Shown piece by piece: positions 22,791-34,072 of a DNA stretch of 64,000 nt; position 1 is the stretch's first letter, and each line of letters opens with the position of its first letter. The stretch is from the NCBI GenBank assembly GCA_013115145.1, contig JAAPAO010000069.1, positions 1-64,000 of the forward strand, read 5' to 3'. The notes beneath the pieces were generated by a model. That model searched no databases, was not told the DNA's origin, and was given only the letters and a program-made list of their open reading frames with translations. The position numbers were made by a program, and so were the translations under genes. The stretch is from Perkinsus chesapeaki. Its lineage: Eukaryota; Perkinsozoa; Perkinsida; Perkinsidae.

Positions 22791-23186
22791 ATGTCCAGTG
22801 ATATATTTCATGATGATTTCAATCACAATTGGTACTTTGTGTTGCCGGAAGAGAGTGGCTCCTCGTATACGTACCCGCACACTGTGCGTCGCGCAGGCAC
22901 TGTTTTGGTCGGGGTGGCAAAGGCGTCGCAGGGCGGCTTGCTCTCTGACGATTTAACGCCCTTGGTTACTGATACAGTTCTATGCACTCGCAGTTTCGGC
23001 ATCACTGCTAGCCTCCGTACGGGATGCGTGCGCGATGATGATGATGATGATGATGTTGAGGCGTGGGTAGGTAGCCCTCCCTTGATGGGATCCCCTTTGT
23101 GTGGAGGGGGTATCATAAGCCACATCTATACATGCGTACCTGTTGAGGGCCCTGCCCTGCAGAGCCTATGCAGCATTCGGGAATAG
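22791..23186 (+). CDS. possible hypothetical protein with an aspartate run
   Basis: From the internal ATG at 22791 the frame encodes 131 aa (MSSDIFHDDFNHNWYFVLPE at the start) and contains seven consecutive Asp codons written as GAT repeats (about 23035-23057). Similar Asp runs occur by slippage. No signal peptide, no domain. Antisense frames are also open, so support is weak. Confidence 0.25.
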   Translation: MSSDIFHDDFNHNWYFVLPEESGSSYTYPHTVRRAGTVLVGVAKASQGGLLSDDLTPLVTDTVLCTRSFGITASLRTGCVRDDDDDDDVEAWVGSPPLMGSPLCGGGIISHIYTCVPVEGPALQSLCSIRE

Positions 23187-23713
23187 CTCACTCTTCAGTA
23201 CACATGGTGGTGGTACTAGCTACTCCATTCAACTGAAGGTAGACCGGAGTAGCGAATTTGATAGCTCCATGGAACTCGGTGACCGAAAGGCTTTTCACCG
23301 GCCCTGCGAGCATTCATACAGTCTCGAGGACGAACCGAGGAAGCAAATTGTACTCATCAGTACTTTAATAATGGATCATGCTTAGAACCAATTAATTTTC
23401 CCGCCAAATCTTTCTTGGCTGCTCAAAGCTTCGGGGAATAGAACAATCCCTCCATGGATACGGAACAGCCCCGAGCGCGTCACCATGCCCTCGGGCGCAG
23501 AGTAGTCTCAATAATGCTAATAGTGCCATGATGTCTGGATAGAGGTCGCGGAGGGTCATGTCTTATACGTGGGTGGCTTCGCGGATAGGGCTTATATACT
23601 GTAAGGCTCGCTAAACTCCACTTTGTGGTTTCGCCTACCTGCACGCATGCACATTAGCTTGAACGCGTGCGTTAGTGGTCGTAGGGTCGGCAAATATTAC
23701 ACCAGTTATAATA

Positions 23714-24016
23714 ATGATGACTTACCATCGTATTATTACCCTTTTGTTGGCCATGCTTGTCATTGTAATGGGCGAAGAGGTTATCGCCACAATTGACTGC
23801 CTTGGCTTCTGTGACTATGTTACTGGTGGAAGGTGCACCAAGACCAAGCAGACCAGGGTTGGTTGCCGATGCAACATCCAGCCCCAAAGGTGCAGGGATA
23901 TGTATTACTTGCGGAACGGCTCCCAAACTAGCTCTCTGGACATATGCCTCTCCAACGCTGAAGATCCTAACTGTGATGCCTTTCCCAATGTGCCGGTGTA
24001 CTGCAACTGCACATAA
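23714..24016 (+). CDS. small secreted cysteine-rich protein
   Basis: A single-exon 100-aa protein. It begins MMTYHRI, followed by a strongly hydrophobic core (TLLLAMLVIVMG), a typical signal peptide with cleavage likely near GEE. The mature part of about 80 aa holds ten cysteines, an even number suited to five disulfides, arranged as C-x3-C, then C-x8-C-x-C-x6-C and a C-terminal YCNCT. One N-glycosylation sequon is visible (NGS). I chose the ATG pair at 23714 because earlier in-frame residues would spoil the signal peptide. No family is recognised. Secreted cysteine-rich proteins of parasites often act outside the cell, but function is unknown here. Confidence 0.6.
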   Translation: MMTYHRIITLLLAMLVIVMGEEVIATIDCLGFCDYVTGGRCTKTKQTRVGCRCNIQPQRCRDMYYLRNGSQTSSLDICLSNAEDPNCDAFPNVPVYCNCT

Positions 24017-24029
24017 TGTAGGAGATGTC

Positions 24030-25090
24030 ATGCTGGTGGCAAGATGTGGTCTTATATCTACTCAGCTTCCCACATTTACTCCATCGAAGTGGGTATCGAT
24101 TAGTTGTCTTAAATGAAATGTCAGTCATTCTATTCGAGGAGTTTTTACAGCTTCGTAGCTTCGTTGTGAGTTGCGTTGTAGTATTTGAATAGAGCCAAGG
24201 AGGACTAGCATCAGCGCATACTGTAAGGCTAGGTAACGCACTGTGTCGGTTGACTTAGCCCAATTCTCTTATGAATGGTCGGCCCCTTGTGGCCCTTTCG
24301 GAAGCCCCCATCTTTTGTCCTTATACTTCTGTTATGTCTTATATACTATAATGTTGCTGAAGGTTCGTCAGGTAATGCCACACAGGGGGTTATGTTGGCA
24401 GTTCGTTACTAGTAGGTTATATAGACGGGAGTGGTCGCTCCCTCCAGGACGCAGGAGTCCATCCCTCAACGACGGTCGGGCCCTCAACAACCATGACCAC
24501 GAGCCCTACTACCTCTTGTGGCGGCAGTGGTGTGCCCTACTCTCAGAGGGGGATACCAAGCCGTGTAAATGAGTTTAAGCAAGTGGCGTGCCCCACAAAC
24601 GGGGCGTGTTCGATCCCTCTGTTTGTTGATCGTTATACTCAAGCAACTCTGATTGCTGATTCCACCCATCCTTCGCCCGAATACATACCACAAGAACGTC
24701 TGAGAGTCCCGTAAGAGATCGGGATGCTCGTAATGTCGGCGGATGTTGTCGATCAGGTCTGGCCCTGGTCAGGAGGCTCACTTTGGGTACTCGGCTTTGC
24801 AGGGAGAGAAGAGGGCTCCTATAGACCATAGGAAGACCTTCAATCACGCTCAGTCCTCCATGGTCGTCAAGGTAGTAGTGTTATTGGCCGGTTCGCCATA
24901 CATACCGCATAGTCTATTGGTAACTGGGCTGAGTACAAATGTGCAGTGGTGATTAGCGCACGCATTCGGGGTAGTAGCTTCCTGTGCCAGCAACAACACA
25001 AGGGGGCTACTTCGCTTGACAACGTTCTTCCACGGGAAGTTAATAAGTGCCTTTTTGTTAAATCTCTTAGTCATTCAATCCTCTAGGAAG
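24030..25090. other. about 1 kb with no supported gene
   Basis: Several overlapping frames of 60-110 codons exist on both strands (for example near 24243-24572, 24575-24847 and 24850-25074), but they shadow each other and show no domain or clear splice plan. A minus-strand frame ending near 24850 has a hydrophobic start and several Cys and could be a small secreted protein; support is too weak to call it. Confidence 0.35.
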
Positions 25091-25108
25091 TTATACGACG
25101 AATAATAG

Positions 25109-26170
25109 TTGATACGAATCGTGGGGTCGGTGATGAAGGATGATGATGGTGGTGCACTAGTTGTTGATCAGGTCTTCACCTTCGCACCGTACTCCTTGTC
25201 CGTCGGTACCTATGATCTTTATCTCTTTGAAGCCGATGAGACAGTGGGAGAATACGTTGGTCAGTTGGCAGTGATAGATTTGACCATGTGCCTCAATGAA
25301 GGGGACACCCAGACGCTATTCGCCCGTCTAGCCCAGTACAGCAACGATGCCGCCTCTGCTCAAGGTCATCAACCCCACCTCCCCTGCGCATCCATGATCT
25401 AACCGTTTCGTATCTGTTCAGATCACGGCGATTTCGTGTATCCTACCACCGATCTGCCTCCCCACCCAGCCCCACCAGCTCCACCAGGCCCTCTGCCGCC
25501 TTCTGAAGCGGATCCGTCGACTGCTGGTCCTGCCTCGCCGTCGGAAACTACAACCTATCCTGTCCCGGCGGATGAGCGTCAGAAACATAAATCAAGTAGG
25601 ACGGGACTCACAAAGTTGAGCGCAGTTTGTGGTTACCTGTTAGATTTGCCCGAAGAAGGGACAGACGATCATTTGGACGAGTCTTCGGAGGAAGAAGGGA
25701 ATCATCTCGAGCCTGGCGCGATAGCTGGGCTAACGGTCGGACTACTGTTAGCAGCTATTCTAGGGTGTACAGGCTCATGGCTCGCTTTCAAGCTCTGCCG
25801 TCGACGCGAAGATGAAGCCAAACATCTAGTAGGTAGCGACGCAGCGGCTGCCGGTGGTGCTGCTGGCAGTAGCAGTATATCCTTCGATGACAACTGTGTT
25901 GACCTAGAGTCCATAGATCCCTTGGAGCTACTGGATGTCCCGGCTAATCTTCGCTCCTCCACTGGGGCGCATTCCGTAGTGTTGTATCCAACACCGGACT
26001 CTTCAATGCCTTCAACGACGTGCACATCACCGGTGGGCAGACTGGATTACTTGGATGGTGATGGCTCTGATGTTGAGGATCAACTTCGATTAGCTGCCGG
26101 ACAGCTGCTGGCTGGTGTCTCTATTGAGGATCGTAACCGTAACACGCCGAGCTTGAATCCGACGACTTAG
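25109..26170 (+). CDS. probable single-pass membrane protein, unidentified
   Basis: Two exons, 25109-25364 and 25422-26170 (57-nt intron), give 334 aa in one frame. The first part (DQVFTFAPYSLSVGTYDLYL, then YVGQLAVIDLTMCLNEGDTQ) looks like a beta-rich extracellular domain. A Pro-rich linker (HPAPPAPPGPLPPSE) and an acidic stretch follow. Then one membrane helix (AGLTVGLLLAAILGCTGSW) is followed by basic residues (KLCRRRED), giving N-out, C-in topology, and a Ser/Asp-rich cytosolic tail. No signal peptide is visible at the proposed start, so an upstream first exon is likely missing. Confidence 0.55.
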
Positions 26171-26568
26171 CTGCCCTGTATCTCAAGTCAACTCGTATCG
26201 TAATCATTTGGTCATTTGTGTACATGTTAAGATATTTTTGAGGAGCACCATTCTCCTATTACATTTGCTACTTTCTGATATGAATTAGGATATCAGAAAA
26301 GGTCTTCGTCGTTGTGTGCTTCTGTTATCGAGGCACCTGTGTTGTGGCCGTTGGCGGCGTTGCTCATCCTTAAATACGAAAGGGAGACGGTCGCTCGTGG
26401 CTTCGCCCTAAGCGATTCTGCAAGTCTTGGCGCCTGTCTCTCCCCTATCGTATGCCTGGTTCTTCTGATGCTACCGTGATCACAGCGAAGCTCGCTCGAT
26501 TATCACTCATTTGCTGCGTTGTGTTGTACAGTACTTCTTCCACCTCCCCTCGGAAAGCCAGCCAAGAA

Positions 26569-26783
26569 TGTCCAATCCTGCAGTGGATGCTGCCTCTGTA
26601 GAGGACGCAGCGGAGCTGAGCCAAGAATCACAGGACTGGCTACTGTTAGCAACCTGCTTAGGTAGCCCACAGTCGTCCCTGTGTCAGATAGCTTCCTCTG
26701 TACAGTTGCTGTTGGCCTGTGGTGCCTGCCTTGCCTTTGCGGCTCTCTTGGTCGAGGCAGTATCGTATCAGAGGTCTTCTTGA
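26569..26783 (+). CDS. possible small membrane protein
   Basis: From the ATG at 26569 a 71-aa frame has an acidic N-terminus (VEDAAELSQESQDW) and one hydrophobic segment (LLLACGACLAFAALLVEAV). No family recognised; it may also be one exon of a larger gene. Confidence 0.3.
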
Positions 26784-27015
26784 TGTGTACCTACTCTAGA
26801 ATGCATGTCTTCTACATCAGTGTAATACTGATGGGAGCTCGGTGCTAGTTTAGGAGTCGGCTCATTGTCGGTCTCCAGTTCTCTTTATCGATGCATCCAT
26901 GAAGTGCACAACGCCGTCGGACGAACCCTGTCCCTCAACCTGAGGACATCATCCTGTCCTTTAGTAGAGTTGAGGGCTCGATCGTCATCATCAGCATTTA
27001 CCCTGCAAGCCCATC

Positions 27016-28125
27016 GTGCCACATGTCTGTGTCCAGGTTAGTATCTTCAACTTCCTTGTCGTATGTACCGTTATTGGCCTCTTGCCCGGCTGGACATTCA
27101 ACGACTTCGTCATCACCGTTGCGACAGTAACTGTGTGGGTTCTGGATCGCCTCCAGAAGTTCTTGGTAGCTACTAGCGTTTGGACGATGGGCCCTAGGAG
27201 TGCCTGGGCCATATCAGGTATCTTCAGCGATGCTCTTTGGCCTCTGGCTGGTGTGGCGGTTTCGTCAAAGGATACTCATAGCTGCTGGTGTCGACCATGT
27301 GACCTTGGTAGAATCTTTCAATCCGTCCCTTACTGAAATGTCTACATCAGGTCAGGTTCTCTTGGTGGGACCTTATAGACCCAGTAGCATCGGCAGCGGG
27401 CATCTCGCTCGCCAAACCTTTTGAAGTTGTTGAGTTGCTTGTGTGGAAAGCAAGCAACATGCCGAGCGCCAGCTATCTCAAGCCAAACGATTGTTTCGTG
27501 GAAGTCGGTACGTTCATCCCATGTTTCCAGCCTGGCCGTTCGTACAGGTTCATTGCGGGAATAACGAAGTACTGCACGGTCGAGTGCGCAACAATGCGGG
27601 ATCTTATTGCATCTTCCGCGAGCGTTTCCAGCTCAACATCAGTGTGGACGACTTTGACACTAAACTCACTGTACCGGGAAATCGAACTATGGCGAATTGG
27701 GATGTTATAGTAGATACTTCTCCGCGACCAAGACATCCTTACTAACGTGGAGATAGCACGGCTTGAACTCCTGCACCAGGACATCTGCAAGCTACTCGAG
27801 GTAGCTTGCACTGACCATGGGTCACTATGGATTTTGCGCGCAGACATCTTCCGGGTGCGATCCGGAGCTTGCGGTCGAGTGGGCCCCGGATGGCTTCTGC
27901 GAATTGTCTTTGCATCCGCGCGGCAGTATCTGGCTGCGCCTCCAGAGAATACGAGGCGATTCAGACTTCGACGATGTGAGCACCAACAGATAGCTATGCG
28001 CAAGTGCATGAGTGCATGAGCAGGTCGAGTCTCAGTATTACGGTGGCGATGCCCTTGGTTCCCCGAAAGCTGAGGAGTATGAAAAGGGGGACTCCAGTTC
28101 GTCAAGTGCTCGGTTGTATTATTAA
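27016..28125 (+). CDS. C2-domain membrane protein
   Basis: The first readable exon has hydrophobic helices (IFNFLVVCTVIGLLPG, FVITVATVTVWVLDRL); after a 57-nt intron comes another (AMLFGLWLVWRF). After a further 45-nt intron a C2 domain starts: FEVVELLVWKASNMPSASYL, CFVEVGVHCGNNEVLHGRV, RERFQLNISVDDFDTKLT, LLRDQDILTNVEIARLEL, then SGCDPELAVEW and GSIWLRLQRIRGDSDFDD, and a Ser-rich tail to the stop at 28125. This order, membrane helices followed by C2, recalls ferlin-, MCTP- or tricalbin-type proteins that tie membranes together. The Asp ligands of a Ca-binding C2 are only partly present (RDQD), so Ca binding is uncertain. An upstream exon before 27037 is possible. Confidence 0.65.
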
Positions 28126-28379
28126 AGTTGTTCGTTCACCCTCGTTACACTGATACGTAAACATGCCATGGCCCTTTCCAATGTATTATGTTTCCCAAGC
28201 TTGGCGTTGCCTTGAAAGAAGCTTCAAGCGGGAAGATACCATCGAAGTCGCCTTGTGAGCAAGCATGCCGCATCTAATAGCACATTCGTCAACTTGATGA
28301 GGACTCGCTCTCTTAGCGATACCAACGGGAATCCACGTTTGCGTTCAATTCACAGATTGTTTTTTCTGAGCCTTTTGGT

Positions 28380-29306
28380 ATGGGCGTGCTGTTTTCGACG
28401 CTCTTCGGTCGTCTGTTTGGTACGAAGGAGGTGCGGATACTCATCCTGGGCCTTGACAACGCTGGGAAGACAACAATACTATGTATGGTTGTTGCCTCGT
28501 TTGATTCACGCTCCGTGCTCAGATCGGCTGCAAGTGGATGACGTGGTGCAGACTATTCCGACCATTGGTTTTAACGTGGAAACTATACAAGTGAAGAACG
28601 TGAAGCTGCAAGTATGGGACTTGGGTAAGGTATCGGATAGTCTCTGGTTTCTCGTTGTCATTCCTATCCTTACTATCTGGCCTGTTTCCCTTATGAAGGA
28701 TTTTCCGACATATCGTAAGAGACTTTTACCGCTCACAGATGAGTGAGTACTTCATCACGAGGCAGCTTGGTGATGGGCGAGTCAATATCCACACTGAAGG
28801 TTACCATAAACGGCTTCCAGTGTTTCCGCGCATAAGATATGCTTTGCCACATGTGGCTGAAAGGAGGCTCTTCAATAATTTTATCTCCTTTAGGTGGCCA
28901 AAGCAGCATACGACCGTATTGGCGCTGCTACTATCCAAACACTAATGGTATCGTGTATGTTGTGGATTCAGCAGGTAGGTCATTTCGATGTTCCGAGTCT
29001 TCCATGCCTTCCCTTATAGACCGGGAACGCATACCAGACGCCCGGCAAGAGCTTACTAATTTACTAGAAGAAGAGGAGCTTAAAGGTGTTGCATTGTTGG
29101 TATTTGCCAACAAACAGGATTTGCCCGATGCCATGACCAGCGTTGAAGTCTCAGAAGGGCTGGGGCTTACCAAGATCAGGTGGGTGGCCACTTTGAGCTT
29201 GGATATCTTGCTGGAAGGTCTGTTCAGGTCTCGCCAATGGGCGATATACCAAGCTAGCGCGGTCAGAGGAGATGGAATAAAGGAAGGACTTGATTGGTGC
29301 GTATAA
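28380..29306 (+). CDS. ARL1: ARL1-type small GTPase of the ARF family
   Basis: Five exons: 28380-28482, 28523-28624, 28894-28974, 29020-29179 and 29228-29306; 525 nt, 174 aa. [14 protein letters not shown] is the ARL1 N-terminus with Gly2 for myristoylation. G1 is [10 protein letters not shown]2 region [11 protein letters not shown]3 DLGGQ, G4 NKQD, G5 QASAVRGD. Switch II reads [16 protein letters not shown], typical of ARL1 rather than ARF1. ARL1 works at the trans-Golgi, recruiting GRIP-domain golgins. The C-terminus (EGLDWCV) is a few residues shorter than in animals. The 269-nt second intron is the longest in the gene. Confidence 0.93.
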
Positions 29307-29335
29307 TTGAGAAGCTGACCTTGAACATTATTAAA

Positions 29336-29360
29336 TGCCCTCACCGGGGTTCGAACCCGG
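29336..29360 (-). pseudogene. tRNA 3' remnant (acceptor strand and T-arm)
   Basis: On the minus strand CCGGG TTCGAAC CCCGG forms a perfect T-arm followed by TGAGGGC and discriminator A. A D-arm-like TTAGCATAGCTG lies some 25 nt upstream, but no anticodon arm and no matching 5' strand GCCCTCA is found. It sits 30 nt past the ARL1 stop. Probably a truncated tRNA or tRNA-derived repeat. Confidence 0.45.
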
Positions 29361-29981
29361 GTCTTATCTTTTAACAGCTATGCTAATGTTCAGAAGTCGT
29401 GGTATCCGCTTCCTCGTAATATGCTATTTTTTCTCAGGTTGGTCAACGTCATGTCGGCTTCTTGACGCTCTTACTAACTGACACTCTTTGAGAACATTAT
29501 GAACACTTTTATACAGTCTCTAAGTGCAACCCCTATGTCTCTTGAGTTGTCGCGCGCCACGAAATTCTACGCTAGAGCCAGCGGTTGTTGTTAACCCACG
29601 AGTTGAGGACTCATTCGCAGCGGTTGAACATAGACCAATACTCCTTTTGTGAGGGTTCTGTTAGTGCTTACCGTCTGTGGGGCTCATCCCCTCTTTGCGT
29701 TGTGGTGACACCACCTTCCTCGCGAGCCTTGTGTCTCCTACCCGCGGCAACTTTCGTCCATCTATGAAATGTCTGTGGGTCTCTTTTCTGGACTGATCTG
29801 GCTTTCTAATTTCCCTTGTGGCCTCAACCAAGCCGATGGTGCTTGTAGACTATAGGCACGGTATATATGGTGGAATTAAGGATGGGTCTCTTTCGGGCAG
29901 GGGGTATCTATTTTGCTAGAAAAGGCTAAGTGACTGATGACTTTTGTTAGCGTCTATTTTGTTGTACTTAAAGTCCTACCA
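29361..29981. other. intergenic region before the elongase pair
   Basis: No gene supported. One 60-codon frame at 29585-29767 has no features. Confidence 0.4.
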
Positions 29982-31071
29982 ATGAATTTCCCTGCTGGTA
30001 ATTTGATGGGGGACTACCGAGCCAACCACTGGAACGATATCTGGATCAAGCCTTTGATCAACGACTCCTCGCTCTACGGCTTCAAGGATCTTACCTATCA
30101 AGACGTCACACCGGCTTGGTTGACTAAGATCCTTTATCCTACCGATTTCGACAACTGGAGCGCCGAGAACACCAAGCACACTGTAATGGCATAGGTTTAT
30201 TAACAATGAAATTGCTCTTTTTTCAGACCCAGATCATGAGGGAGTACTGGTGGGTTTCCTGGGTTGTTGTTGCCTGCTACCTCATCGCCATACCAGTCGG
30301 CCAGCGTATCATGAAGAACCGTCCTGCTTTCAACCTTAAGAAGCCGCTTGCCTTATGGAACCTCTTCCTGGCCACTTTCTCCTTTATTGGCGTTACTAGG
30401 ACCCTTCCTTTGCTACTAGCTGGTACCTGGACTAATGGTCCCCTCTACTTCGTCTGCCGTAACGCTAGTGCCTCGTACGGTACTGGCCCCACGGGTCTTT
30501 GGATCAGTCTATTTATGTACAGCAAATACTTTGAGCTGATCGATACAGCTTTCCTGGTATTGAGGAAGAAACATGTTAACTTCCTTCATTGGTTCCATCA
30601 CGCTACTGTTCTACTTTACTGCTGGCATGCTGGTGCCTATGAGCAACCTACTGGCATTTTCATGGCTACTATGAATTACATGGTACACTCTGTCATGTAT
30701 TTCTATTACTTCCTTTCTTCCGTTGGCCACAAGCCTAAGTGGGGACTTACCGTTACCATTATGCAAATAGCCCAGATGTTCGCCGGTAAGATCCCATCCC
30801 CTTTTACTTGATTTTACCCTTTTTCTATCAGGTATGTTCATCGTAGCAGTCCACTACTATTCAATCTCCCATGTACACAACTGTGACGGTGCTTACGAGG
30901 ACCTGGTTGCTGCCTTCCTTATGTACGCTCCCTCAGCACTATTACCTCGTATTTGCCTCTATTTTCAGGTATACTGCTTACATGCTACTTTTCGTACAAT
31001 TCTTCATCGGCCGCTACGTTGCACCAAAGAAGTCTAGCAAGGCTGTTAGTGCTTCAAAGAAGTCCAACTAA
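29982..31071 (+). CDS. ELO-family fatty acid elongase, copy 1
   Basis: Exons 29982-30182, 30227-30785, 30832-30922 and 30969-31071 give 954 nt, 317 aa, with introns of 44-46 nt. ELO hallmarks: KNRPAFNLKKPLALWNLFLA, YFELIDTAFLVLRKK, the histidine box FLHWFHHATVLLYCWHAG, and MNYMVHSVMYFYYFL, then GRYVAPKK with a Lys-rich C-terminal end suited to ER retention. ELO proteins do the condensation step that lengthens acyl-CoA by two carbons, in the ER. The HWFHH box and MNYMVHS string are like ELOVL3/6 and FAE1-type Δ9 elongases; chain-length preference cannot be read from sequence alone. Confidence 0.92.
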
Positions 31072-31675
31072 TTTGAAGTCATCGTTATACGAGCGCATTC
31101 CTCTAACTTGCGGAAGGACTACCCGAATACGAGTTGATGTTTTTTCATCGATAATATTATTGCCGATTTGATTGCTACATTATGCCTGGTTATCATATCA
31201 AATAGGTTTGTAAATAACATACTTGTGATTAGCTGTTATACGTTCCTACGGCTCAGCAGCGTTGTTGAACCTTGGCACGCCTAACCCTTCTCATCGGACC
31301 TTATGATGTTCTTATTACTACTCACCCTGCTGCTGTTATATTCGCTGCTGGTCTTTGAGATTATTAAGTAGCTTGGTTTACTGTCAGACTACTTAGATAA
31401 TAGCTGTAACGTTGTTGTTAGTATCAGGACTCTATGGTGAGTAATAATAATGCATAATCGTTAAGATGGTAGTTAGCACATCTTCGGCAATAAGAATAAC
31501 TAGTACTAATTCCCTATACCAAATTATAGTAGTGGTGAAGGCACTTCGCCTAAAGCGCTACGGATACCCGTCTCTTGCAGTGGTGTCTTGTTAAAGAAGT
31601 GCTCTCAATGGAAGTGGTATCTTTCGGTATCAGTTAGCCCCGTCTTCACTTTCGTGATACTTCCCTGTTCGACAA
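31072..31675. other. spacer between the two elongase genes
   Basis: About 600 nt, AT-rich, with no open frame of note. It would contain the 3' end of copy 1 and the start signals of copy 2. Confidence 0.5.
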
Positions 31676-32776
31676 ATGATCGATCTGCCCCTTGATAATG
31701 TTATGGACCGCTCTCCCTCCGTGTGGAACCAAGTCTGGACCCGTCCCGAAATAGAGAATCGTACCGAGTACGGCTTCATCGACCCTATCTACCAAGATGA
31801 TCTTCCTACCTGGGCGCTCAAGTACATTGGACCAGCTGCGTGGGAGAATTCGCAGACATTACTGGCTAGGATGGTGAGTTTTCCTTTTTGACTGCATTGC
31901 TGCTGCTGTTGCTGACGAGTGTTCTTTTCAGCTGGTTGTGATGCGACATTACTGGTGGCTCTCCTACGCCGTGGTTGCCTGTTACCTTATAGCCGTTCCC
32001 CTCGGTCAGCGTATGATGAAGAATCGTCCAGCTTTTAATTTAAAGAAGCCCCTTGCGGTATGGAACCTCTTCTTGGCTGTCTTCTCCTTTATCGGTATGT
32101 TGCGTACATTGCCCCATCTACTCCATGGTACCTACATTAATGGCCCCTTATACTTTGTATGCCGTAATGTTGGTGGATCATATGGACCTGGGCCCACTGG
32201 CGCCTGGGTCGGGCTATTCATTTTCAGCAAATACTTTGAGCTGATCGATACAGCTTTCCTGGTATTGAGGAAGAAGCATGTTAACTTCCTTCATTGGTTC
32301 CATCACGCTACTGTTCTGCTTTACTGCTGGCATGCTGGTGCCTATGAGCAACCTACTGGCATTTTTTTCGCCACTATGAATTACATGGTACACTCTGTCA
32401 TGTATTTCTATTACTTCCTTTCTTCCGTTGGCCACAAGCCTAAGTGGGGACTTACCGTTACCATTATGCAAATCGCCCAGATGTTAATGGGTAAGCAGCG
32501 AGGGATCCCCTATTCGTCTCACCTTCTCTTTCAGGTATGTTTGTTGTTGCGATTCATTACTACTCCCTGAAGACTGTCCCACGCTGTGACGGTGCCACAG
32601 AAGATCTTCTAGCGGCCTTCCTAATGTAAGCCGTTTCCGTGTCGTTTAGTTGGCTTTTAGCGTTGCTTTCCAGGTACACGGCGTACCTTATCCTTTTTGT
32701 ACAGTTCTTCATTGGTCGCTATCTGAGCGGCTCCAGGAAGGGCAAATCATCAGCCAGGAAGCCCAAGAAGGAGTAG
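31676..32776 (+). CDS. ELO-family fatty acid elongase, copy 2
   Basis: Exons 31676-31873, 31932-32490, 32535-32625 and 32674-32776. Exons 2, 3 and 4 have exactly the lengths of copy 1 (559, 91 and 103 nt) and the same phases; total 951 nt, 316 aa. The same motifs are present, including the histidine box. A central DNA block (about 32225-32485) is almost letter-for-letter that of copy 1 (30519-30779), while the N-terminal exon and the region just before the block differ clearly, for instance GSYGPGPTGAWVGLFIFS against the matching part of copy 1. Different N-termini and loop residues suggest the two enzymes have different substrates or partners. Confidence 0.92.
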
Positions 32777-34072
32777 AAGGATCAGCGGCGTTCAGGTCTC
32801 TAAGGCTTTCACGAAGCCTATTTTCCGCTAGCATACCGGCGAAATGCGCCCTATGCTCTCCAGTTTTAACTGCTTTGATGGTCACACCATTATTAGCGGT
32901 GATACTAGTGCCAAGATTGCACAGCGGCAGAGTTATATCATAATATCATATCTACCATTATGCACTGCTAATCTGCGTGGTCCCCCTACAGACTGCTAGT
33001 CCGGTTGATTTCCTGGGCTAATGATAAGACTGCGTTATAAGGGTTCCACGAACAGCACACAGCAGCAGTGCGTAACTACCTTTTCTACTACCAGTACCAT
33101 AGAGAGTTACTGTAAAAGCATAGTCATCATCATAAGCAACAGAGCGTCAGTCCATGGAGGACTTGTCCTTTCCCATCGATTAGTCGCATTCTTGAAGCCA
33201 CACAGTGTGTTGAGTTCATCTCTGGTCAACTGCGGATCGAGAAGGGAGATATTTACCATCAGTTTTTCGACTACACCATGGTGGCAACGTTCTGTCGCAT
33301 ACATGTCGTCAATGTGCACGCGTGCAGCTGCATATCAAAGTCTGGCGTCCGCCCCGTTTTAGATGAGCTTGTTAAGCTAGGAGCGATTGATCTCACCGGA
33401 ACTGGTGATAAGTGGCTCGATGTGCTCCAGGTAAATGTCTCTGTTGGGGAAGTGCTAATCGTCTTATGACACAGGAGAGAGAACAAAAGGATTTCGAGCT
33501 TCAAAAAGAGCTGGGAGAAAAGAACTGGATGGTCAGTCGTGTAGCGTTGGTGTTCCAAAGCCAAGTCCAACGTAGCACTGGAGACCGGGATATCACGCAT
33601 GTAGTAGTCGGGGAGCTGCTGTCTACATCTTGTGACAACTGTCGATGCTCAGACACTACGATTTGGAAATGAAACGAAATGCCCACTCTGTCATCAGTCA
33701 GAGGAGGTATGTCCGGGCACTAAGGTACTAGTTGGTCCAGGTCGGTAGCAGTGGGGTATGCAACTGGGAATAGCCTCCTCCTCCCGCCGGTTACCTTGGA
33801 ACTGCTGTAATGTAGCGTATTAGGTGCTACCGGTTCCAACTCCCAAGTCGGCAGTCGTGGATTGGTGGATATATTTACACAAAGAGATGGGCAAGCCTGC
33901 CACGAAGAATAACAATGCCTTGAGCGCAGGTAATAACGGCGGCGGTAAATAGTGGGGGGGTGCACTACCCCACACCGACGCCGGCATAGTGTCCTGGTTC
34001 AGCTAGAGCATAAGGGTTACTCGTTATTTGCCTGAAACGACTCGAGACGGTTCGGCGTCGAATTACTAGCAT
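32777..34072. other. region with weak exon-like frames, gene not resolved
   Basis: Near 33345-33430 the plus strand has GVRPVLDELVKLGAIDLTGT, then a splice donor after VLQ and an exon-like REQKDFELQKELGEKNWM at 33475-33530. On the minus strand 33107-33319 reads VEKLMVNISLLDPQLTRDEL, also protein-like. The two cannot both be main exons and neither is recognised. The rest looks non-coding. Confidence 0.35.
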
